11,751 nt of DNA from SSC4 sp964642445 (lineage in GTDB: Bacteria; Chloroflexota; Anaerolineae; SSC4; Amarolineaceae): the NCBI GenBank assembly GCA_964642445.1, contig CAZXQZ010000150.1:1-11751 (forward strand). The letters run 5' to 3'. The position numbers were made by a program, and so were the translations under genes. Of this stretch, positions 1-7,325 are shown in pieces (the first letter of the stretch is position 1; each line of letters opens with the position of its first letter). The notes beneath the pieces are model-generated. The model was not told where the DNA came from. It did no database searches and saw only the letters and a program-made list of their open reading frames with translations.

Positions 1-396
1 CCACGTCGTTCCGGCGACGGCTTCGCCGGCCAGGGTACGTAGACCCTCGTGCACGGTCACCCGGACCGTTTCACCCGCGGCAAACGGCTCGGCCAGCTCG
101 AAGATGACGGTTTCCCGATCGTCGGCCAGCAGCGTGCGGCCGGTGTGCGGCCCACTTTTTTCCCCAACGACCTCGAATAACCGGTCGCGCGGCATGCTCC
201 CTACGTCGAGGATGCTTCCGGCGCGTACCGCAATCGTTGTGACCGGCGATACAAGCTGCGCCCCGGGACGGGGTGCAAGATACACCAGCTGGCGCGCGGC
301 CTGAGCGTGCGAGGAGGCCGTGCCCCACCACAACAGACCCAACGCAAGGCCCACCGTGAGTGCGCACAGCACAAGGAGTCGTGTACGTGTCATCAT
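1..396 (-). CDS. Exported Ig-like-domain protein, N-terminal part (runs off the left edge)
   Basis: An open frame of 132 codons reads leftward from ATG at 396 to the window edge without a stop, so only the N-terminus is visible. An alternative in-frame ATG follows directly at 393. AAGGA lies a few bases upstream. The first 30 or so residues form a classical signal peptide: basic MMTRTR, a hydrophobic stretch rich in Leu and Val, then a likely cleavage site after SSHAQA. The mature part begins LVYLAPRPGAQLVSP and continues with alternating hydrophobic residues, including TVIFELAEPFAAGETVRVTV. That pattern matches the bacterial Ig-like (Big_5 type) domain often found at the front of secreted or wall-attached proteins. 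The catalytic or binding part, if any, lies outside the window; arylsulfotransferase-like proteins with such a front domain are one possibility, but this is a guess. It has its own promoter at 430-458. Confidence 0.7.
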   Translation of the reverse strand, partial: MMTRTRLLVLCALTVGLALGLLWWGTASSHAQAARQLVYLAPRPGAQLVSPVTTIAVRAGSILDVGSMPRDRLFEVVGEKSGPHTGRTLLADDRETVIFELAEPFAAGETVRVTVHEGLRTLAGEAVAGTTW

Positions 397-429
397 GTTT
401 TCCTTTCGGGTTGCTTCGGTACCTATTCG

Positions 430-458
430 ATCATACATCGGTTGTTGACTTGTTTCAA
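430..458 (-). promoter_or_regulatory. Sigma70-type promoter for the exported protein gene
   Basis: On the minus strand TTGAAA (453-458) and TATGAT (430-435) are separated by exactly 17 bases. Each matches the housekeeping consensus at 5 of 6 positions. The predicted start of transcription, near 422, gives a leader of about 26 bases containing the AAGGA ribosome site. Confidence 0.6.
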
Positions 459-480
459 ATTACGCAATCAGGTTGCCACA

Positions 481-508
481 CACAAAGCATTTGTGGTAAA
501 CAACCACA
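481..508. repeat. Two overlapping short inverted repeats
   Basis: CACAAA/TTTGTG (481-486 and 490-495, 3-base spacer) overlaps TGTGGT/ACCACA (492-497 and 503-508, 5-base spacer). They lie between the end of the HAD gene and the promoter of the exported protein gene. They could be a weak terminator for the HAD transcript or an operator, but there is no T-tract and the stems are only 6 bp. Confidence 0.3.
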
Positions 509-515
509 CCCACGA

Positions 516-1229
516 TCAGGGTGAGGAATGTTCGAGCCGCGCCAGGAGACCGGGGAGCTGGCCCAGGTGGGTCAGCTGGTAATAGCCGGGCTGGTTGGCC
601 GGCGGCGGATCGGCCGACTCGTGGGCCCAGCTCAGCTGGGCGGGGACATACACGGCGCTGGCACCCAGTTCGAGCACGGGCAGGATGTCAGAACGCAGGG
701 AGTTGCCAACCATCATAAAACGTGCCGGCTCGACCCCGTAGTGCGCCAGGATCGCCGCATAATCGTCACGCCGTTTGTCGCTGACGATCTCGACGTGGCG
801 GAAGTAGGGTGCCAGGCCAGAGCGTGCGATCTTGCCCTCCTGGTCGCGCAGGTCACCCTTGGTGATCAGCATGAGCGGGTGGGTGGCCGCCACCGCGGGG
901 ATGGTCTCGGCGACGTAATCGAGCAGCTCCACCTCGGCCGCCAGCATGCCCCGCGCCAGGTCGATGATCGTCTGCACGTCACGGCCCGCAAGGCGGCCCT
1001 CGGTCAGCTCGATGGCCGTTTCGATCATGGAGAGGGCAAAGGCCTTGATTCCGTAGCCAAAATGGGCCAGGTTGCGCATCTCGGTTTCGTAAAGACGCGC
1101 GTCGATCCACTCCGGGCTGTGGTAATGCGCCAGCAGCTGCTTGAACTGAGCCTGGGCATCGACGTAAAGACGTTCGTTGGCCCAAAGGGTATCATCCGCA
1201 TCGAACGCAACAATCTCAAATAGTGACAT
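516..1229 (-). CDS. HAD-superfamily hydrolase (phosphatase-like)
   Basis: A 237-residue protein with the four haloacid dehalogenase motifs in order. Motif I is DADDTLW with the nucleophile Asp10 and acid/base Asp12. Motif II Thr123 lies in LITKGD. Motif III Lys152 lies in SDKRRDDY. Motif IV is GNSLRSD with Asp181, where Asn176 replaces the more common Asp of GDSxxxD. Between motifs I and II, residues 20-110 are mostly helical, as in the C1-cap phosphatases. The family usually hydrolyses phosphate esters in the cytoplasm; the substrate cannot be read from sequence. The start at ATG 1229 puts motif I at the expected distance from the N-terminus. GGAG sites come from the heptamer repeat just upstream. 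The gene follows the acyltransferase in the same direction and may share its transcript. Confidence 0.85.
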   Translation of the reverse strand: MSLFEIVAFDADDTLWANERLYVDAQAQFKQLLAHYHSPEWIDARLYETEMRNLAHFGYGIKAFALSMIETAIELTEGRLAGRDVQTIIDLARGMLAAEVELLDYVAETIPAVAATHPLMLITKGDLRDQEGKIARSGLAPYFRHVEIVSDKRRDDYAAILAHYGVEPARFMMVGNSLRSDILPVLELGASAVYVPAQLSWAHESADPPPANQPGYYQLTHLGQLPGLLARLEHSSP

Positions 1230-1230
1230 T

Positions 1231-1297
1231 CTCCGTACTCCGTACTCCCTACTCCGTACTCCCTACTCCCTACTCCCTACTCCCTACTCCCTACTCC
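1231..1297. repeat. Tandem heptamer repeat, 9.5 copies of CTCCSTA
   Basis: Nine consecutive 7-bp units plus four bases read CTCCGTA or CTCCCTA: units 1, 2 and 4 have G, the others C. On the minus strand the unit is GGAGTAS. The array fills the whole gap between the acyltransferase and the HAD gene. Its first units include the TAG stop codon of the acyltransferase (1291-1293), and its last units provide GGAG 8 bases before the HAD start codon. A shorter copy lies at 10180-10201. Confidence 0.9.
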
Positions 1298-2694
1298 AGC
1301 TCAGCCAGCGCCTCCTGCACGCAGCCGACGAACACGTCAGTGTCCGGCATGATGTCGGAGCATGAGGTGGCGGTCAGGGTCACCGTGCCGGCGTAACTGA
1401 AGACGGTGATCAGCAGACCCACGCCATCGTAAATCGGCGTCATCCCCAGGGTGCGGATCATGCGCGCGCCGTGCAGGTAGAGCGGCACCTGAGAACCGGG
1501 CACGTTGGTGATGACACAGTTGAAGATTGGGTTGATGCGACCGGTGACCCGCGACCTGGTGTAAAGACGGGCGGCCGCACTGGCCAGTGCAAAGGGAATG
1601 AGCTGCGTCGCTTCGACCAGCCCCCGCGCATCGACGGCGTGGTGGTAGGACTTACTCTGTCGCGACGCGGCGTGGATGCGCTGCAGGCGCCGCACGGGGT
1701 CAGCCTCGTCGGTCGCCAGCTTGACCAGGATGGCCGAAACCTGGTTACCCATCGCCGACTGCGCCTCCACCCGACGGGTGTTGATCGGCACCATCGCAAT
1801 CAACGGTTTTGGCGGTAGGTCGTCGTGGGCAAGCAGGTAACGGCGCAGGGCACCGGCCGAGATCGCCAGGATGACGTCGTTGACGGTGATCCCCGGCAGC
1901 CGGTTTTTGATCGTTTTGATACGGTCGAGCGAGATCGTGCAGCCATCCCAGGTACGGCGGGCGTTCACCGGCACGTTCAGACGCGTGTGCGGTGCGGCAT
2001 AGAGAAACGGCAGCGACCGCACACCGGCGGCACGCGCGGCGAAGGGCAGCCCGATGGCGGAGCGCACAGACGCCGAGAGCAGGTCGAAGACCTTGCGCGG
2101 CATGCCCAGCGTATCCAGCGATTTCTGGCGCAGCACGGCCAGGTCATCCGGGACCGGCGCCGGCTGCCAGGGGGGAGGGGCCGCGGTCGGGGGTGGGTCG
2201 GGCGTCGTGTCCAGCACGACACCCAACATGGCACCGCCGGCCAGGCCATCGCTGGCCGCGTGATGGACTTTGCCGATCAAGGCTACCGATCCCGGCGGTA
2301 CCCCCTCGACCGTGTCCAGTCCCTCGATGAAGACCATCTCCCACAGCGGCCGTGAATGGTCGAGCGGATGGCTGATGACGTCGGTCATCAGGGCGCACAG
2401 TTCTGGCCACCCGCCAGGCGCTGGCAGGCGCGCAAGGCGCAGATGATGGTCCAGGTCGAAATTGGGATCGTCGACCCAGTACGGGTGCCCCAGGTTGAGC
2501 GGGACCGTGACCAGCCGCTCGCGGTAGGTGCGCACCAGGTGCAGGCGTGCGGCGACGTGGGCGCGTAGAGTGGCAAAATCGAGCCGTGGACCATCAGTCC
2601 CCGTCTCGAAGATGTTGAGTGCAGCGACGTGCATCGGCGCGCGGGGAATCTCAAGATAGAGAAATGCCGCGTCGAGACCGGAAAGCGGCCTCAT
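1291..2694 (-). CDS. WS/DGAT-type O-acyltransferase (wax ester synthase/diacylglycerol acyltransferase)
   Basis: A 467-residue protein, the usual length for bacterial WS/DGAT enzymes, which transfer acyl groups from acyl-CoA to diacylglycerol or long-chain alcohols to make storage lipids at the membrane. The catalytic motif HHxxxDG is intact as HHAASDG (144-150); His145 is the expected general base. Other family marks are PLW (116-118), NDV in the second half (272-274), GNQ (316-318), NVPGS (397-401) and DGVGL near 423-427. The N-terminus MRPLSGLDAAFLYLE is typical of the family and supports ATG 2694. A Pro-rich linker (165-182) joins the two acyltransferase halves. The ribosome site is weak. 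The downstream HAD gene follows after a gap made almost entirely of heptamer repeats. Whether it makes triacylglycerol or wax esters, or a specialised ester, is not visible. Confidence 0.9.
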   Translation of the reverse strand: MRPLSGLDAAFLYLEIPRAPMHVAALNIFETGTDGPRLDFATLRAHVAARLHLVRTYRERLVTVPLNLGHPYWVDDPNFDLDHHLRLARLPAPGGWPELCALMTDVISHPLDHSRPLWEMVFIEGLDTVEGVPPGSVALIGKVHHAASDGLAGGAMLGVVLDTTPDPPPTAAPPPWQPAPVPDDLAVLRQKSLDTLGMPRKVFDLLSASVRSAIGLPFAARAAGVRSLPFLYAAPHTRLNVPVNARRTWDGCTISLDRIKTIKNRLPGITVNDVILAISAGALRRYLLAHDDLPPKPLIAMVPINTRRVEAQSAMGNQVSAILVKLATDEADPVRRLQRIHAASRQSKSYHHAVDARGLVEATQLIPFALASAAARLYTRSRVTGRINPIFNCVITNVPGSQVPLYLHGARMIRTLGMTPIYDGVGLLITVFSYAGTVTLTATSCSDIMPDTDVFVGCVQEALAELE

Positions 2695-2847
2695 CCTGGC
2701 TGCACCCGGTTCCCCTGAACCGCGATTTCATCCATTAGGAAATGATCGGTTATCCTCCTGCCTATGATAGCAAGAGTATACACCTTTGGATAATGTACGG
2801 CAAAGCCGGCATGGATCGCATTTTCGGCAGCCCATGATTTTGCGTTC

Positions 2848-2883
2848 GTAGTGCGCACTTTGGCGCGCTGAAGCGCCCACTAC
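2848..2883. repeat. Branched inverted repeat (REP-like hairpin)
   Basis: GTAGTG (2848-2853) pairs with CACTAC (2878-2883), enclosing a second stem GGCGC/GCGCC (2862-2866 and 2873-2877, loop GCTGAA). The compound palindrome resembles small extragenic palindromic elements; only one copy is present here, so repetition in the genome is not shown. There is no T-tract for a terminator. Confidence 0.45.
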
Positions 2884-2892
2884 AAGCCCTTA

Positions 2893-2959
2893 GAGCCTAT
2901 CCGAATAACCCGATTTTGGTCTCAATAAGGCGGCTGAGGGGAGTTATTCGGATAGGCCC
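2893..2959. mobile_element. 67-bp miniature inverted-repeat element with TTA target duplication
   Basis: The ends, 2893-2911 and 2941-2959, are inverted repeats of 19 bp with two mismatches and a perfect 15-bp core (GCCTATCCGAATAAC). The element is flanked on both sides by TTA (2890-2892 and 2960-2962). The GAGCCTATCC-type end and a 3-bp TNA duplication are like IS5-family (IS1031-group) elements as I know them. The 29-base interior codes for nothing. It may also fold as a hairpin in RNA. Confidence 0.5.
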
Positions 2960-2999
2960 TTAGTTTGCCATTTTGCTGGCCGCGTTCTATGATGCTGCC

Positions 3000-5900
3000 A
3001 TGTCCTTCACCCATCTGGAAGTCCACTCCCACTTCACCCTGCTCGGCGCTACGCCCTCGGTGCCGGCGCTGGTAACCCGCGCCCAGGCGGATGGCCTGCG
3101 CCACCTGGCGCTGACCGACACGCAAGCACTGTACGGTGCGGTGGCGTTTGCCCGCGCCTGCCGCGCGGCCAACATCCAACCCATCATCGGTATGACGGTG
3201 ACGGTGGCCGGTTCGTCCGTTTTGGACGACGATACTGCCCCGGGCCAGCTCGTCCTGCTGGCGACCAGCCCTGCGGGTTACCGCTCGCTCTGCCGGCTGT
3301 CGTCCCGTATCCAGGGTAGCCCTACCCGCGAGGCGCTGGCGGCCCGCGGCCTGGACTGGGAGGACCTGGCGGCGAATCGGGAAGGGCTGATCTGCCTGAG
3401 CGGCGGGCGGCAGGGGTGGATCGAGCGTCATCTGCGCGCCGGCGACCCCGTCGCAGCCCAGCAGGTCCTATCCCGCCTGGCGGCCATCTACGACGAGCAC
3501 ACCGGCCTGGCCCTGGAGCTGCACGATCCGGCCGATGCAGCGGTTGCGCAAGAGGTGGCGGCGCTGGGCCGGCGGATGGGGCTGGCGACCGTGGCCGTGC
3601 AGCCGGTCTACTGCCTGGCGCCTGCTGACTGGCCGCAGCTGCAGTTGTTGGCCGCCATCCGGCACAACGTACGCGTGGGTGATGATACGCCCGGCGGAAC
3701 GCCAGCCCGGCAAACCGCGGCGGAGAACCACTGGCTGTCGCCGGCCGAGGTAACGGCGCGGTTTGCCGGTTTTCCACAGGCGGTGACCCAGACCGGCGCC
3801 ATCGCCGCCCTGTGCGCTGACTGCCTGCCGGATGGACGGCCCATCTGGCCTGCACTCACGCTGCCGCCGGCCCAAACCGCCGACACAGCACTGACCCACC
3901 TGGCGCAGGCGGGGCTGGATCAGACCTACGGCGCTGAATCACCCCAGCGCACCGTGGCCCAACAGCGCCTGTCGGCCGAGCTGGCGGCGATCACGACGCA
4001 TGGCTACGCCCCTTTGTTCCTGGTGGTGGCCGACATCGTACGCTATGCCCGCGCACACGAAATCCCGGTCAGTACCCGTGGCAGCGTGGCCAACTCGCTG
4101 GTGGCCTACTGCACCGGCATCACCACCGTCGATCCGGTCGAGCATGGCCTGCTCTTCGAGCGCTTTCTCAACCCGGCGCGTGCTAATCCACCCGACATCG
4201 ACCTCGATTTCTGCAGCCGGCGTCGCGACGAAGTGCTGCACTACGTGCGCGCAACCTACGGCTCCGACCACGTTGCACTCATCGGCACCATCAGCACCCT
4301 GCAGCTGCAGTCGGCGGTGCGCGAGACGGGCAAAGCTTACGGCCTGCCGGCCGCCCAGATCGACCGCCTGGTGAGCCAGCTGCCGCGCCGCTGGCACCCC
4401 GACCCGCGCCGCCGCGACCGCCGCACGATGGACGACGTCCTGACCACGATCGATGACCCCCTGGCGCGGGAAACGGTGCGTATGGCCTACGCCCTCGTCG
4501 GCCAGCCCGACCACCTGAGTGTGCACCCCGGTGGCGTCGTCATCACGCCCGGGCCGTTGACCGACGTGCTGCCGGTGCAGTGGGCACCCAAAGGCTTTCT
4601 GATTACCCAATACGAGCATGGCGACGTCGAGGCACTGGGCCTGCCCAAGATGGATTTGCTCGGCATTCGCGCCCTGACCGTGCTGGCCGATGCGGCCGAC
4701 GCCGTGCGCCAGGGCCACGATCCGGCCTTTCGCCTGGCCTCGATCCCGCTGGATGATCCCGCAACCGGCGAACTGATTGCGCGCGGCGAGACGATTGGCG
4801 TCTTCCAGTGCGAATCGGACGGTGCGCAGCGCACACTGCGAAAACTGCGCGCCCATACCGTGCACGACCTGGCGGTGGCCAATGCCTTCTTCAAGCCGGG
4901 GCCGGCGATGGGTGGCATGGCCAATGCCTTCGTACGCCGCTACCGCGGTGAGGAGCCGGTGAGTTACCTCCATCCGGCCCTGGCACCGATCCTGGGTCCG
5001 ACGATGGGCGTGCTGATCTTCCAGGAGCAGGTGCTGCGCCTGGCGCACGAGATTGCCGGCCTGAGCTGGGCGCAGGCCGACCAGCTCAGGCGCGGGATGA
5101 GCCACTTTGGTGCGCACGAGATGGCGGCGCTGCGTGACGAATTCGTGCTGGGCTGCCAGCGGCCACCGCCGGCGGGTCCCGGTTTCACACCCGCCCAGGC
5201 CAATACGCTCTGGGAACAGGTCATGCCCTTTGCCGGCTACGGCTTCAACCAGGGGCACGCGACGGCGTATGCCGACGTCAGCTACCGGTCGGCCTACCTC
5301 AAGGCGCACTACCCGGCCGAATTTCTCTGCGCCCGCCTGGCCGATTATGGCGGTTTCCACCATCCGGCGATCTACATGGCCGAGGCGGTGCGCCTGGGCC
5401 TGGACGTGCGGCCACCGCACGTCAATTTTAGCGCTGCGGCGTTCAGCCTGATCGAACGGCAGGTTCTGACCATGGGCCTGGGCCAGGTGCGCGATCTGCG
5501 GCGGTCGGCGGTGGATGAGCTGCTCGACCAGCGTACGCAGCAGCCCTTCACCGGGCTGCGCGACCTGGTGCAGCGGGTGTCGTTACGCAGCAAAGAAATC
5601 GACCATCTCATCCGCTGCGGGGCACTGGACGGGCTGGCGCCAAGCCGCGCCGCGCTGCTGGACGAAGCCAGAGAGATCGGCCGGTACAGCGCGGGTCAGC
5701 TGTCCTTTGCCTTCGAGCGGCCCCGCGTGCCGCCTGAGACACTGCGCCAGCGTTGGGACTGGGAGGACGGGCTGCTGGGCCTGCCGGTGAGCGCGTTTGC
5801 CGATCCGTTGGCCCTGGTGCGTGACCGCCTGCCGCCGCACGTGCCCCTGGCCGGACTGCCCACAACCGGCGGCCGGCCCGTGCTGACAGCCGGTGTACGG

Positions 5901-6098
5901 CTGCCCGGCTGGACCGGTGGACCGGGCTTTTTCCTGGGGGATGGCCAGACCTTCGTGATTGCACGCGGCGACAAAACAGCCAAAGCCCCGCCCCCCTGGC
6001 AGCCGCTTCTGGTGCGGGGGCGTTGGGTCGGTGATGGCTGGGGCAGCTTCTGGCTTCAGATCGACAGAATCGAGGCCGACAACGACCTCAGCAAATGA
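3000..6098 (+). CDS. dnaE: DNA polymerase III alpha subunit (compact DnaE/DnaE2-like)
   Basis: A 1032-residue C-family replicative-type polymerase. The N-terminal PHP domain starts at once (HLEVHSHFTLLG, His9 and His11), which favours ATG 3000 over a TTG at 2973. The usual TDH motif is TDT (Thr41), so the PHP metal site may be degenerate. The palm carries PDIDLDF with catalytic Asp399-Asp401-Asp403 region and the third Asp at 552 (LPKMDLLG); HPGGVVIT lies near 510-516. The fingers and clamp-binding region include FQEQVLRLAHEIAG and GYGFNQGHATAYA. QLSFAF (from Gln900) is a possible sliding-clamp peptide. A short OB-like tail ends the protein. It is about 100 residues shorter than main replicative DnaE proteins and close to error-prone DnaE2 in size, but no imuA/imuB genes are near. 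It may act in repair or damage bypass. Whether it is the only alpha subunit of the cell cannot be told. Confidence 0.92.
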   Translation: MSFTHLEVHSHFTLLGATPSVPALVTRAQADGLRHLALTDTQALYGAVAFARACRAANIQPIIGMTVTVAGSSVLDDDTAPGQLVLLATSPAGYRSLCRLSSRIQGSPTREALAARGLDWEDLAANREGLICLSGGRQGWIERHLRAGDPVAAQQVLSRLAAIYDEHTGLALELHDPADAAVAQEVAALGRRMGLATVAVQPVYCLAPADWPQLQLLAAIRHNVRVGDDTPGGTPARQTAAENHWLSPAEVTARFAGFPQAVTQTGAIAALCADCLPDGRPIWPALTLPPAQTADTALTHLAQAGLDQTYGAESPQRTVAQQRLSAELAAITTHGYAPLFLVVADIVRYARAHEIPVSTRGSVANSLVAYCTGITTVDPVEHGLLFERFLNPARANPPDIDLDFCSRRRDEVLHYVRATYGSDHVALIGTISTLQLQSAVRETGKAYGLPAAQIDRLVSQLPRRWHPDPRRRDRRTMDDVLTTIDDPLARETVRMAYALVGQPDHLSVHPGGVVITPGPLTDVLPVQWAPKGFLITQYEHGDVEALGLPKMDLLGIRALTVLADAADAVRQGHDPAFRLASIPLDDPATGELIARGETIGVFQCESDGAQRTLRKLRAHTVHDLAVANAFFKPGPAMGGMANAFVRRYRGEEPVSYLHPALAPILGPTMGVLIFQEQVLRLAHEIAGLSWAQADQLRRGMSHFGAHEMAALRDEFVLGCQRPPPAGPGFTPAQANTLWEQVMPFAGYGFNQGHATAYADVSYRSAYLKAHYPAEFLCARLADYGGFHHPAIYMAEAVRLGLDVRPPHVNFSAAAFSLIERQVLTMGLGQVRDLRRSAVDELLDQRTQQPFTGLRDLVQRVSLRSKEIDHLIRCGALDGLAPSRAALLDEAREIGRYSAGQLSFAFERPRVPPETLRQRWDWEDGLLGLPVSAFADPLALVRDRLPPHVPLAGLPTTGGRPVLTAGVRLPGWTGGPGFFLGDGQTFVIARGDKTAKAPPPWQPLLVRGRWVGDGWGSFWLQIDRIEADNDLSK

Positions 6099-7053
6099 TC
6101 GATTCATTGAAACGCGCCAGATAGCGGCCATAGTGCCGTTCGGCCTGCGCCTGCCAGTCGGGTGCGCGCTCGACCAGGCGCGCATCCAGGCCGCGCGGCA
6201 CCTCGTAGAGGTAGCGCGCCCAGCGCACCAGCCACCAGGCTAGTAGAATCACGGTGTACGTCCTCACACGCACCGCCAGGGCGGGGTCGGCCCGCTGCGC
6301 CGCGTACGCGTTGATCAGCCATTCCCATCGCCACGGCGCCACCCCTGCGTAGGCTGGATGAACCGTGAGCTCGGCCAGCTCGAACGCAGGATCGCCCCAG
6401 CCGCTGTTTTCCCAGTCGACCGACCGCAGCCCTTGTGGGCCGTGGATGAAGTTGCGCCAGTTGCTGTCAACGCGGACCAGGGTGCGCGGCACCGGGGGCC
6501 ACGTCGGTGGCGACCAGCCGTCGAGCCAGGCGACGGTTTCACGTAGTGAGGTGGGCCACGCGTCCGGCGGCAGCCGGGCGGCGTGTGAGCGCACCAATGC
6601 CTGGCCGGCGGCGCCGCTGAAGGCATTGAGGACACCGTCCGCCAACTTCACCGTCGTGTGCGCAGGAGTCACAGAGTGAATGGCGCAGTAGTGATCGAGC
6701 AGGGCCAACCATGCGCCATCGGTTTGCGGTGGATCGCCGAGAACTTGACCCACCAGCCAGGTCTGCACCACGACCGGCTGGGTATATCGCGCTCGATTGA
6801 GCAGAACCAGGGCCGGAGCGATGTCCAGGCCGGCCGCGCGCAGTACACGCAGCGCGGCGGCTTCGCGGCCGGCACGGTCGCGCGCGTCACGTAGGGTGAA
6901 CTTGACGGCATAGTCGCCTGTATCACCGGTGATGTGGTACACAAGATTGTTCGCACCACCCGTGACCGGTGTGATGTGCCAGCAATCCCAGGCTGCCGAC
7001 GACTGCGGCCGCGTCGTATCGAGGTGCTGCAGGAGGCCGAGGAGTGTATGCAT
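6088..7053 (-). CDS. Aminoglycoside phosphotransferase (APH)-fold kinase
   Basis: A 321-residue protein of the APH/choline kinase fold. Visible parts are a Gly/Asn loop (GGANN, residues 32-36), the ATP-binding Lys51 in YAVKFT, Glu64 of the C-helix, a Brenner-type catalytic loop RVDSNWRN (Asp196, Asn201), and the metal-binding Asp213 in VDWENSGWGDP. The loop usually begins HGD; here the His is Arg194. The family phosphorylates small hydroxyl compounds such as antibiotics, choline or sugars; the substrate here is unknown. A frame extends upstream to ATG 7182, but that would overlap the upstream gene by 82 bases, so ATG 7053 is preferred. No strong ribosome site precedes it. Its end overlaps the convergent polymerase gene by 11 bp. 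Confidence 0.8.
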   Translation of the reverse strand: MHTLLGLLQHLDTTRPQSSAAWDCWHITPVTGGANNLVYHITGDTGDYAVKFTLRDARDRAGREAAALRVLRAAGLDIAPALVLLNRARYTQPVVVQTWLVGQVLGDPPQTDGAWLALLDHYCAIHSVTPAHTTVKLADGVLNAFSGAAGQALVRSHAARLPPDAWPTSLRETVAWLDGWSPPTWPPVPRTLVRVDSNWRNFIHGPQGLRSVDWENSGWGDPAFELAELTVHPAYAGVAPWRWEWLINAYAAQRADPALAVRVRTYTVILLAWWLVRWARYLYEVPRGLDARLVERAPDWQAQAERHYGRYLARFNESIIC

Positions 7054-7100
7054 TGCCGGCAAGGACGCTCGCAGCGCAGCCCTGGTTCCTATGCGCTGGG

Positions 7101-7325
7101 TCAGCGCTCCAGCGATACGATCGTGCAGCCCAGGTTGTGCAGGTGACGCACCAGGCCGACGATGCCAGATTGATCGGTACAAATATTCGAAAGCAGGGTG
7201 ACATCCGCCTGACAGGTACGCTGTGTGCCCGCTGGGCAGAAGGCGGTCACAAACCCGTCATCCAGCTGCCCCTGGATCGTGATCTGGTATGTCCGCGGGT
7301 CGCCTGGGTGGCTGTCCAAAGTCAT
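7101..7325 (-). CDS. Small protein of unknown function, 74 residues
   Basis: I do not recognise a named family. The protein is compact, acidic to neutral and soluble: an N-terminal YQITIQGQLDD strand, a middle FCPAGTQRTCQADVTLL with two Cys, then DQSGIVGLVRHLHNLGCTIVSL, which looks like a strand-helix-strand ending. The pattern of a short beta-strand, a DQ-x-GL helix and a final LG-x-x-I-x-SL strand resembles small proteins I associate with Chloroflexota that sit beside regulators or membrane proteins. AAAGGA lies 6 bases before ATG 7325. The ATG overlaps the stop of the upstream membrane-protein frame as ATGA, so the two are translationally coupled. The kinase gene follows after 47 bases and may be in the same transcript. 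Confidence 0.7.
   Translation of the reverse strand: MTLDSHPGDPRTYQITIQGQLDDGFVTAFCPAGTQRTCQADVTLLSNICTDQSGIVGLVRHLHNLGCTIVSLER

Larger units (their letters stand above)
2695..2999. other. Intergenic region between divergent acyltransferase and polymerase genes
   Basis: 305 bases without a coding frame I can support. The left third is AT-richer (TATGATAG, GTATAC, GGATAATG). On the minus strand TGCTATCAT (2764-2772) could be an extended -10 for the acyltransferase, without a convincing -35. The right half carries the hairpin at 2848-2883 and the inverted-ended element at 2893-2959. No clear promoter or ribosome site for the polymerase was found. Confidence 0.5.

Noticed and set aside
528..1223. 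Plus-strand frame of 231 codons opposite the HAD gene
   Set aside because: It is the antisense shadow of a gene with all four HAD motifs, and its own translation shows no domain.
1231..1297. CRISPR array
   Set aside because: The units are 7-bp tandem repeats with no spacers.
3939..5420. Long minus-strand frame of 493 codons inside the polymerase gene
   Set aside because: It lies wholly within the plus-strand polymerase, is rich in Arg, Gly, His and Gln with no recognisable domain, and is explained by the codon bias of a GC-rich gene.
7054..7182. 43-residue N-terminal extension of the APH-fold kinase
   Set aside because: It would overlap the coupled 74-residue gene, and the kinase-like sequence begins after Met at 7053.
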